DNA from: Paenibacillus zeisoli
GTDB lineage: Bacteria > Bacillota > Bacilli > Paenibacillales > Paenibacillaceae
Length of the DNA: 64,000 nucleotides
Reading direction: 5' to 3'
Assembly (NCBI RefSeq): GCF_003994465.1
Contig: NZ_RZNX01000001.1
Span: 248,001 to 312,000 of the forward strand
The notes below the pieces were generated by a model that did not search any database, was not told the DNA's origin, and saw only the letters and a program-made list of their open reading frames with translations. Both the position numbers and the translations under genes were made by a program. Positions 43,528-50,624 of the stretch are shown piece after piece. Every line of letters starts with the position of its first letter. Positions within the stretch are counted from its first letter, which is position 1.

Positions 43528-43587
43528 ATGCTGTCCAACTGGCTGTGTTAGTTTCAAATAGCAAAGACTTGGATAGGAGGAATCAGC

Positions 43588-44769
43588 ATGAATGTAAACA
43601 ATAAGGACAGAGATTATTCTGAGTCGCCATTCATTGTCATTTGGGAAGTTACGCGCGCGTGTGCGCTTAAATGCCTTCATTGCAGGGCGGAGGCTCAATA
43701 TACCGCAGATCCGAGGCAGCTATCCTTTGAGGAGGGGAAGAGGCTGATCGACCAGATCGCAGAACTGGACAATCCTTTGTTTGTTTTTACAGGGGGAGAT
43801 CCCTTGATGCGTCCCGATCTGTATGAGCTGATCGAGTATGCCGTGAACGAGAAGCACCTGTCTGTCTCGATGACACCGAGCGCTACTCCAAGAGTTACCA
43901 AGCAGGCGATTGAGAAAGCAAAAGAGGCGGGACTGTCCAGATGGGCGTTCAGTCTGGATGGATCCTGCGCGGAAATTCACGACCATTTTCGGGGAACCAA
44001 GGGTTCATTTGACCAGACCATGAAAGGGATAGAATGGCTTAAGGAGCTGGAGCTACCCATCCAGATTAATACAACAGTCTCCAATTATAATCTCCATGAC
44101 CTTGAAGCGATCTCCCAGAAAGTGCAGGAGATGGGCACCGTACTGTGGAGTGTATTCTTCCTGGTCCCAACCGGTCGGGGGATGGTCAAGGATATCATAT
44201 CTGCCGAGCAGCATGAAGAGGTCATGAAATGGCTGGCCGATCTATCCGGCAAAGTTCCTTATGGCATCAAGGCTACTGAAGCCCCTCATTACCGGAGGGT
44301 GTATGTCCAGGAAATGAACCGCCGGCGCCAGGAGAGTCTCTCGTCCTCGGCTTCAGATACAGACCGTTTGAACGCCCAGAATCCACTGGCCTCTAGAGAC
44401 TTATCTTCTGTGCCAGGTTTAGTTATGAAGCGGAAGGATGTGCTGGGACGGGCTCCGAAAGGTGTAAATGACGGAGACGGGTTCGTGTTCATCAGCCATA
44501 TTGGCGATGTCTATCCGAGCGGGTTCCTCCCTGTGGTCAGCGGGAACGTGCGAGAGCAGCCGCTTGGAGAGATCTATCGTCATGCTGCCGTAATGAAGGA
44601 GCTGCGCGACAAAAGTCTCTTGAAGGGCAAATGTGGAGTCTGTGAGTTCAAAGAGCTTTGCGGGGGATCAAGAGCAAGGGCGTACGCCATGACGGGCGAT
44701 TATTTGGAAAGTGACCCTTTTTGCGCGTACATTCCACGCGCCTTGGCAGACGCTGATCAACGGGTGTAA
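43588..44769 (+). CDS. Radical SAM/SPASM domain protein (TIGR04053-like, haem-biosynthesis-type)
   Basis: A 393-residue iron-sulfur enzyme. The SAM-cleaving cluster motif is CALKCLHC (C-x3-C-x2-C) at about residues 25-32, followed by FTGGDPLMRPDLYELIEYA. The C-terminal SPASM segment has CGVCEFKELCGGSRARA, then YLESDPFCAYIPRAL with a last cysteine. The overall pattern resembles the NirJ/AhbD relatives that modify tetrapyrroles, and the TIGR04053 subgroup. A 25-residue serine-rich insertion (near residue 252) is unusual. Ribosome site TAGGAGG precedes the ATG and an Fnr-type box lies upstream, so anaerobic expression is likely. A haem-related role is plausible but not proven. Confidence 0.8.
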   Translation: MNVNNKDRDYSESPFIVIWEVTRACALKCLHCRAEAQYTADPRQLSFEEGKRLIDQIAELDNPLFVFTGGDPLMRPDLYELIEYAVNEKHLSVSMTPSATPRVTKQAIEKAKEAGLSRWAFSLDGSCAEIHDHFRGTKGSFDQTMKGIEWLKELELPIQINTTVSNYNLHDLEAISQKVQEMGTVLWSVFFLVPTGRGMVKDIISAEQHEEVMKWLADLSGKVPYGIKATEAPHYRRVYVQEMNRRRQESLSSSASDTDRLNAQNPLASRDLSSVPGLVMKRKDVLGRAPKGVNDGDGFVFISHIGDVYPSGFLPVVSGNVREQPLGEIYRHAAVMKELRDKSLLKGKCGVCEFKELCGGSRARAYAMTGDYLESDPFCAYIPRALADADQRV

Positions 44770-44805
44770 TGAGCCCAGTCATGGGTCCCGCAAATATAAA
44801 GCGAA

Positions 44806-44856
44806 ACAAACCGCTCCGGGGTTGATAAATAACTTATCAGCCCCGGAGCGGTTTGT
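44806..44856. terminator. Long bidirectional terminator
   Basis: A 23-bp stem (44806-44828 with 44834-44856) with one G/T mismatch: ACAAACCGCTCCGGGG... paired with ...CCCCGGAGCGGTTTGT. It separates the convergent radical SAM and nitric oxide reductase genes. Confidence 0.9.
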
Positions 44857-44869
44857 TTGTTATCAATGA

Positions 44870-47179
44870 CTATTCGAAGACTTCCTCATCAGCCACATTC
44901 GGCTTGCGCAGGTGGAACATGGAGCGAACCACCGCATAAACAAGCGGCAGAATACCAAGCACGATGAAGATCGTATCCGGAATGATTCGCAGCCACAGCA
45001 GAAGATTAACTGTGCCTTCCTGGTAGAAGGAGAAATCACGTGCTGACCAGTAACCGAAGTCGAATGAATGCTTAAGCTGCATGAAGCCGACGGGAAGAAG
45101 GGTGATGACGATCATGCCGGTTAGGCCAATATTCAGACCCCAGCAGGACAGACGCAGCAGCTTGTCATTCCACTTATCCGGTTCTACAATATTTCGCATC
45201 GTATATAGCAAGACCGCAATGGCGAACATGCCATATACCCCCATCATGGAGCCATGTGCATGGGCGGTGGTTAATGTTGTTCCGTGCTCAAAGTAACTGA
45301 CAGCTGGAAGATTGACCAGGAAGCCGAGCACGCCAGCACCAAGCAGGTTCCAGATCGCTGTGGAGATGAGGAAGCGGAAGGAGGAAGTATAAGGGAAAGA
45401 TGTACCCCCGTCACGCATCACTTTATATTGATCGTATGCTTCGAGAATGAGAAGGGTAAGTGGAATGACTTCCAGAGCTGAGAAGACAGCGCCCAGTGAA
45501 ATCCAAATCTCGGAGGAGCCATTGTAATAGTAGTGATGTCCAATTCCGATAACACCGCTCCCCAGCAATAGAATGAGCTGGAACAGCAGAGAGCGAACAG
45601 TAGATGCCCGGGTTACCAGCTTCATACGGACCATCAGGAATCCGATGACAACCACAGCGAATACCTCAAAGATTCCTTCAACCCACAAGTGAATAATCCA
45701 CCATCTCCAATAATCCGCATAAGTGAACGAAGTGCTTGGATTGAAGAAGAAAGCAAAGATATAGAAGAAAGGAACAGCGATAGCTGAATAGAATAGCAAG
45801 TGCGTTAATCCGCCTTTATCCGTTTCTTTGCGAAGGGCTGAGCGAATGGCCCGGAATACGATATAGAGCCAGATGGCCATCCCGATGACAAGAAGCACCT
45901 GCCAGAATCTGCCTAGCTCAAGATATTCCCAGCCCTGGTGTCCAAGCCAGAACCACAGATTTCCGAGATAGCCTTTCACCCCAAGCCATTCGCCAATTGT
46001 ACTGCCCGCTGTCAATGCGACCAATGCCCAGAACAGGATATCTACAAGCAGCCCTTGACGCTTCGGTTCCTTGCCGCCGACAAGCGGTGCCACATAAATT
46101 CCCATCCCCAGCCAAGCCGTCGCCACCCAAAGGATGACCAATTGAAGGTGATAGGATTTGGCGATATTAAATGGAATCAGCTTGGCTATCCAGTCCATCC
46201 CATAGAACGTGTTTGGCTCGGTATAATAGTGGGCGAGGAGTCCCCCGAGTGCCGATTGGATAAGGAAGAGCAGCACAACAACCAGGAAATACTTCCCTGT
46301 CTTGACCTGGCTGCGCGTCACAGGCATCTTATGCAGATCCAGCACCGGGAAATTACCGGGTTCATAGGCTTCATGCATGTGCAGTTTATAACGATTGTAG
46401 ATATATAGAATAATTCCGATGAACATGATCAGCAGCGTTACACTAACCCCACTCCAGACTATGGCCGAGTATGACATGGTGTTGCCGGCATCCTCAAAGT
46501 AAGGCCAGTTGTTGGTATAGGTGATCGTATCCCCAGGTCTTTGCGTACCGGATAGCCATGCCGTCCAGAAGAAGAAATCAGCTATCTGCTTCCGCATATC
46601 ACCGGGGGCTATATAAGCCCGGTTATCCTTGGGCATTTGATTATCCTGTATCAGATTCGGCTGAATTCCAAGTCCGTCTCCCTTCGTGAATACTTCTTCA
46701 TAGTAGGCTCTCACTTTGGACAGACCCAGCGCCTGCCCGTCAGTCAAGGTTAAGACTTCCGTAGTCTTGTCATAACGATTCAGCTTCATTTCCTTCTTAA
46801 CTTTATCAAAGATCAATGTTCGCTGATCCTCACTAAGCGCGCTGTAAGTCTTGCCATATTCGGCTTGGGCATGCTGATCATGCATCGCGTCCACCATGAT
46901 TTTGAGAGACTGAGCGGTATAGTCAGGACCCAGATAGGAGCCGTGGCCCAGAACCGTAGCATAATCCATCAATCCGTATTTCTGAAAAACAGCCTGCCCG
47001 CCGGTTATCTGCTCCTGCGTGGTGAGTACATTGCCTTTACTGTCCACCATTCTAAGCGGCGTAGGCGCCTTAGTCTTAAAGATCCAGTATCCTCCAGCTA
47101 TCAATACGGTGAAGCTGAGCAGGAGTGTACATATAAGAACTCCTTTTAAAAATGAGTTTTGAGCCTTGTTTCTAGCCAT
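44870..47179 (-). CDS. norZ: Quinol-dependent nitric oxide reductase (qNOR)
   Basis: Single-subunit reductase that takes electrons from menaquinol and turns NO into N2O; about 769 residues. An N-terminal extracytoplasmic domain fused by one TM helix to a 12-helix NorB-like core is the qNOR form. Conserved histidine segments include LVILWVATAWLGMGIYVAPL near residue 350, WIIHLWVEGIFEVFAVVVIG near 500, GHHYYYNGSSEIW near 555, and TTAHAHGSMMGVYGMFAI near 640. ATG 47179 is preferred because AAAGGAG lies nine bases upstream; ATG 47188 touches the site. Two Fnr-type boxes precede it. Confidence 0.95.
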   Translation of the reverse strand: MARNKAQNSFLKGVLICTLLLSFTVLIAGGYWIFKTKAPTPLRMVDSKGNVLTTQEQITGGQAVFQKYGLMDYATVLGHGSYLGPDYTAQSLKIMVDAMHDQHAQAEYGKTYSALSEDQRTLIFDKVKKEMKLNRYDKTTEVLTLTDGQALGLSKVRAYYEEVFTKGDGLGIQPNLIQDNQMPKDNRAYIAPGDMRKQIADFFFWTAWLSGTQRPGDTITYTNNWPYFEDAGNTMSYSAIVWSGVSVTLLIMFIGIILYIYNRYKLHMHEAYEPGNFPVLDLHKMPVTRSQVKTGKYFLVVVLLFLIQSALGGLLAHYYTEPNTFYGMDWIAKLIPFNIAKSYHLQLVILWVATAWLGMGIYVAPLVGGKEPKRQGLLVDILFWALVALTAGSTIGEWLGVKGYLGNLWFWLGHQGWEYLELGRFWQVLLVIGMAIWLYIVFRAIRSALRKETDKGGLTHLLFYSAIAVPFFYIFAFFFNPSTSFTYADYWRWWIIHLWVEGIFEVFAVVVIGFLMVRMKLVTRASTVRSLLFQLILLLGSGVIGIGHHYYYNGSSEIWISLGAVFSALEVIPLTLLILEAYDQYKVMRDGGTSFPYTSSFRFLISTAIWNLLGAGVLGFLVNLPAVSYFEHGTTLTTAHAHGSMMGVYGMFAIAVLLYTMRNIVEPDKWNDKLLRLSCWGLNIGLTGMIVITLLPVGFMQLKHSFDFGYWSARDFSFYQEGTVNLLLWLRIIPDTIFIVLGILPLVYAVVRSMFHLRKPNVADEEVFE

Positions 47180-47236
47180 GATTGACATCTCCTTTCTTTC
47201 GTTGAACCAAGCATAAGATCATTAAAGGAAGGTCTT

Positions 47237-47252
47237 TGTGATTTGAATTACA
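47237..47252 (-). promoter_or_regulatory. Fnr-type box, proximal, of the qNOR promoter
   Basis: TGTGA-TTTGAA-TTACA, one mismatch from consensus. Centre 47244.5. On the minus strand TATGCT is centred at 47212.5, exactly 32 bp away: the geometry of class II Fnr activation. Confidence 0.75.
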
Positions 47253-47277
47253 TATGTGAAAAATCTAACTTAAATGG

Positions 47278-47293
47278 AGTGAAAAATATCACA
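47278..47293 (-). promoter_or_regulatory. Fnr-type box, distal, of the qNOR promoter
   Basis: AGTGA-AAAATA-TCACA, one mismatch. Centre 47285.5, 41 bp (about four helical turns) upstream of the proximal box, so on the same DNA face. Confidence 0.6.
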
Positions 47294-47320
47294 AAAACTT
47301 CAACTTTGTTCATCTATATT

Positions 47321-47349
47321 AAAAAAAGACTGACACGGATGTCAGCCTT
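47321..47349 (-). terminator. Terminator after nirK
   Basis: On the minus strand GGCTGACATCCGTGTCAGTC followed by TTTTTTT, 26 bases after the nirK stop. Confidence 0.85.
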
Positions 47350-47375
47350 ATGGCATGGAAAGGGCGTATGAAAGT

Positions 47376-48392
47376 TTATTGGCCGCTGGCAGTAACTCGA
47401 ATTAGACCGGCAGCCCCTTTGGAAGCTTGATTGAACTGATGGCTGACCATCGTATAATCGCCAGCTTCGGTCAGCTGGAATTCTACAACAGCACCGCCGC
47501 TTGCGGGCAGCAGTACAGTCTGCATGCCATGCAGAACATTAGCAGGGTTACCGTCAAGGTACACCGTATCCATCAAGGTTCCAACCACATGGAAGGAGGA
47601 CACTTCATTCGGTCCGGCATTTAGTACATACAGCCTGATCCGGTCTCCGACTGCAGCTGTTAGAGGATGATCGGTCAGAGTAAAGTTATTTCCATTAAAG
47701 ACGACGTAGCGCGGTTCCTCATTCTGAAAAGCCTGGTAGTCATTCTCCTTGTACCATTCACTTTGCACAATCGTGTATTCCCGGTCGATCTGCGGATCGG
47801 TAGGATATCCATCCTTCGGTTCTACGATTATCATGCCGTACATGCCGTTGCCTAGATGCATAAGAACCGGTTTGGTCCCGCAATGATACATGAACACCCC
47901 CGGCGAGTCCGCCGTATAGGTGAATGTGCCTTCCTGACCTGGCATCACATCAATGAATTTATGATTGGGAGCCGCATGGACAGCGTGAAGATCCATTGAA
48001 TGAGGCATCTGGGGATCTATATTGTGGAGAGCAAAATGAAGCGTGTCTCCTTGTTGTACCCGAATCACCGGTCCGGGTACCGTGCCGTCAAAAGTCCAGG
48101 CTTCATAAGGTACGCCTTTTGAAATTTCGACTTGAGTGACCTGTGCGGTCATTTTAATAGTAACCTCATGGCCCCTGCGTGTGATCACAGGTGGAACAGG
48201 AGGTTGATTGAGCCGCTGAACTTCAGACTTGCCGGAGGGCGATTTGGTTTCCGATGACTTTCCTATGCTCCAATCGCAGCCGCTGATCATCATTAGAATG
48301 ACAAGAACTAGAAGGACAGCTTGTACATACTTATACTTTCCTGAGATTTCGGTCAACCTCCATTCTCTATGGAACTGGGAATTCATTTGCAT
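47376..48392 (-). CDS. nirK: Copper-containing nitrite reductase, lipoprotein
   Basis: Dissimilatory NO2-to-NO reductase of the two-domain cupredoxin type, 338 residues. The N terminus is a lipoprotein signal (VLLVLVILMMISGC, cysteine near residue 39), so the enzyme is anchored outside the membrane. Copper residues visible: PHSMDLHAVHAA, with the catalytic aspartate and two histidines; MYHCGTKPVLMHLGNGMYG, with type 1 Cys, His and Met and a type 2 His; and SSFHVVGTLMD, with the last type 2 His. No strong ribosome site precedes the ATG, only two bases after the upstream stop, so coupling to the 111-residue gene is implied. Third gene of an Fnr-controlled operon. Confidence 0.94.
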   Translation of the reverse strand: MQMNSQFHREWRLTEISGKYKYVQAVLLVLVILMMISGCDWSIGKSSETKSPSGKSEVQRLNQPPVPPVITRRGHEVTIKMTAQVTQVEISKGVPYEAWTFDGTVPGPVIRVQQGDTLHFALHNIDPQMPHSMDLHAVHAAPNHKFIDVMPGQEGTFTYTADSPGVFMYHCGTKPVLMHLGNGMYGMIIVEPKDGYPTDPQIDREYTIVQSEWYKENDYQAFQNEEPRYVVFNGNNFTLTDHPLTAAVGDRIRLYVLNAGPNEVSSFHVVGTLMDTVYLDGNPANVLHGMQTVLLPASGGAVVEFQLTEAGDYTMVSHQFNQASKGAAGLIRVTASGQ

Positions 48393-48394
48393 GT

Positions 48395-48730
48395 TTACTC
48401 GGATAGGGGAACTACAAAATGACTAGCTTCCTCGTAAAGTGCAGCCATGCCTCCATACAAGGTATGGAAGAATGCATCCGGAGCATTCATGCTGAAGGAG
48501 GTATAATTCTTGGGGTCGATACCCAGCATGTTCTCAAAAAGCATAGCGCTGTTATATGCGTAGAAACAGAAGTAGGTATAGTCGAATTCCGGCATTTTCT
48601 CAAATATAGTCACAATATCCTGCGCGTATTTAGGAACATTCGATTTGGCTTCTTGAATCATATGAAGCGCGTCCTGAATATCGGCTGTAATCTTGATGGT
48701 TCGTTCGTCAACAATGTGTACATCAGCCAT
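48395..48730 (-). CDS. Unknown 111-residue protein between DUF2249 and nirK genes
   Basis: A soluble protein with no signal peptide. It starts MADVHIVDERTIKITADIQDAL, has an aromatic-rich core (EFDYTYFCFYAYNSAMLFEN, residues about 48-67) with a single cysteine, and ends SFSMNAPDAFFHTLYGGMAAL with EEASHFVVPL. I recognise no family. It is flanked at 2 and 15 bases by nirK and the DUF2249 gene in one operon. Conserved placement next to NirK suggests a role in nitrite respiration, but no function is readable. Confidence 0.75.
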   Translation of the reverse strand: MADVHIVDERTIKITADIQDALHMIQEAKSNVPKYAQDIVTIFEKMPEFDYTYFCFYAYNSAMLFENMLGIDPKNYTSFSMNAPDAFFHTLYGGMAALYEEASHFVVPLSE

Positions 48731-48745
48731 AATTGAGCCCTCGTT

Positions 48746-48979
48746 TCACTGTTTGGTGATCTTCACGCGGAACCACTCTGGGCCTTGCTCAACGTATTCC
48801 CAGTTGAATTGTTCACCCCGGGTTGCCGAGAATTGATAATACAGCGGCTTGGGATCATGGTCGTTAATGAGCAGCATGGATTGTTCTGGTTCCAGATCAT
48901 CAAAGGTTTCAAAAATCACCTTGTGCTTCAATTGCGGCGGATACTCGGTTGCATTTACGGTAGCTGTATATTCGTTCAT
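48746..48979 (-). CDS. DUF2249 domain protein
   Basis: A 77-residue protein with the TusA-like DUF2249 fold: YPPQLKHKVIFETFDDLEPE, LLINDHDPKPLYYQFSATRG and FNWEYVEQGPEWFRVKI. Such proteins are often next to denitrification and haem genes; molecular role is unknown. The start is ATG 48979, behind GGAGGAAGAC; the longer frame runs through the Fnr/promoter region and is rejected. First gene of the operon with the 111-residue protein and nirK. A perfect TATAAT and an Fnr box lie directly upstream on the minus strand. Confidence 0.88.
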   Translation of the reverse strand: MNEYTATVNATEYPPQLKHKVIFETFDDLEPEQSMLLINDHDPKPLYYQFSATRGEQFNWEYVEQGPEWFRVKITKQ

Positions 48980-49042
48980 TTTGTCTTCCTCCTTGGGATG
49001 GTTGAATACCGAGGACTGTGTACTGATGTTCCTCATAGTTAG

Positions 49043-49086
49043 ATTATAAATAATCGGAGTGAACGCCTTGTGATTTCTGTCACAAG
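49043..49086. promoter_or_regulatory. Perfect Fnr box and promoter between nirK operon and cgoX
   Basis: CTTGTGA-TTTCTG-TCACAAG (49067-49086) is a perfect TGTGA-N6-TCACA box with extended arms, centre 49076.5. On the minus strand TATAAT (49043-49048) is centred 31 bp away, a class II layout for the DUF2249-nirK operon. For the plus-strand gene only a weak TACGTT at 49106-49111 is found at 32 bp. Confidence 0.85.
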
Positions 49087-49142
49087 TGCTCAAATTTAGT
49101 TATGTTACGTTAACACAAAATTGCAGAGTAAGGGGTTATACC

Positions 49143-50600
49143 ATGAATGAACGTGCTGAAAGAATTGCTGTCATTGGCGGGGGGATCAGCGGACTCAGTG
49201 CCGCTTATTATTTGAAGAGCAAATTTCAAAAGGCCGGTAAGCAGCTGGAGCTTACCATTATAGAGAAGAGCAATGAATTAGGCGGCAAAATCAGTACCTT
49301 ACGCCAGGATGGCTATATCATCGAAAGAGGCCCAGATTCATTCATTGGGCGCAAGGTCGCCGCTCTGCATTTGGCACAGTCACTTGGCCTGGAAAGTGAA
49401 TTAACTGGCACCAATCCGGCTGCGAGAACCAATTATATTCTACACAAAGGAAAGCTGCGTGAGATGCCAGCCGGCCTGGCGCTTGGAATACCGACGAAAG
49501 TAGGACCTTTTATCAAGACCGATCTTATCTCTTTCAAAGGCAAGGCGAGAGCTGCAATGGATCTGATCATTCCAAAAAGGAAGTCGAAGGAGGATGAGGC
49601 TCTAGGTGATTTCATCGAGCGCAGAATCGGCAAGGAGGTGCTTGATCACCTCGTTGAACCGCTCCTTGCAGGCATTTACGCGGGTGACACCCGAATGCTA
49701 AGCCTGCAGTCCACCTTTCCCCAGTTCCATGAAATCGAACGCAAGTACCGCAGTCTGATCCTGGGGATGATGGCCGGAAGAACAGCACCGTCCGCACCGA
49801 AAGCTGCTCCTGGTCGTTCGACCCAGGCAAGGGATTTGCCGGAGATTGCGAAGCGGAGTATGTTCCTTACTTTTAAGAATGGTCTGTCTACACTCATAGA
49901 GAAGCTGGAAAGTGAACTGTCCTCGGCCAATATATTAAAAGAAAACGGATTAGAATCGTTATCCCGTCTGGGTAATATTTATCAGCTTAAGCTGGACACC
50001 GGTGAGCAATTTGTGGTTGACGGGGTCATCCTGGCTATACCGGCGTTTGCCTGTGCCAAGCTTCTGAAGGATTTCAATGAATCGGGTACCTTTGAGTCCG
50101 TGCCTTATGTATCTGTTGCCAATGTAGCCCTTGGCTACAAGGCAAGTGAAATCCCTGCGAAGCTCACAGGATCAGGGTTCGTTATTCCGAGATCAGAGGG
50201 AAGATTAATGACTGCGTGCACCTGGACATCCTCCAAATGGCTGCATACTGCACCTGAAGACAAGATTCTTCTTCGCGCTTATATTGGCCGGGCTGGCGCT
50301 GAAGCTGATACGAATATGGACGATCATGAATTAGTTGGAAAGGTAAGAGGAGAATTACAAGAAATCATGGGGATAAGAGCTCAACCTGAGTTAAGTATGG
50401 TCTCTCATATGTCCACGTCCATGCCACAGTACAGGGTTGGACACCAGGAAAGAATAACTAATCTACGTGCTGCTATGGATAAGCACTATCCAGGTGTGCT
50501 GATCTGCGGCTCGGGATACGATGGTGTAGGTATTCCGGATTGCATCACACAAGGTGAGCGAGCCGCAGAAGCACTGGCGGACAGACTGCTTGCTCCGTAA
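49143..50600 (+). CDS. hemY: Coproporphyrinogen III oxidase (HemY/CgoX type)
   Basis: FAD-dependent oxidase of 485 residues; in Gram-positive bacteria with the coproporphyrin route it forms coproporphyrin III using O2. The FAD-binding fold is RIAVIGGGISGLSAAYYLK near residue 6, then IIERGPDSFIGRK near residue 59. The C-terminal FAD motif is GVLICGSGYDGVGIPDCITQ near residue 450. ATG 49143 has AAGGGG 7 bases upstream; the longer frame starts inside the Fnr box. Divergent from the nirK operon. An O2-dependent enzyme next to an Fnr box is worth noting. Annotated by some as protoporphyrinogen oxidase. Confidence 0.92.
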   Translation: MNERAERIAVIGGGISGLSAAYYLKSKFQKAGKQLELTIIEKSNELGGKISTLRQDGYIIERGPDSFIGRKVAALHLAQSLGLESELTGTNPAARTNYILHKGKLREMPAGLALGIPTKVGPFIKTDLISFKGKARAAMDLIIPKRKSKEDEALGDFIERRIGKEVLDHLVEPLLAGIYAGDTRMLSLQSTFPQFHEIERKYRSLILGMMAGRTAPSAPKAAPGRSTQARDLPEIAKRSMFLTFKNGLSTLIEKLESELSSANILKENGLESLSRLGNIYQLKLDTGEQFVVDGVILAIPAFACAKLLKDFNESGTFESVPYVSVANVALGYKASEIPAKLTGSGFVIPRSEGRLMTACTWTSSKWLHTAPEDKILLRAYIGRAGAEADTNMDDHELVGKVRGELQEIMGIRAQPELSMVSHMSTSMPQYRVGHQERITNLRAAMDKHYPGVLICGSGYDGVGIPDCITQGERAAEALADRLLAP

Positions 50601-50624
50601 TTAATCGTTACATGAAGAAATGAC

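Noticed and set aside
45938-46408. 156-codon plus-strand frame opposite qNOR
   Set aside because: Antisense shadow with unlikely composition (many Cys, His, Pro) and no ribosome site.
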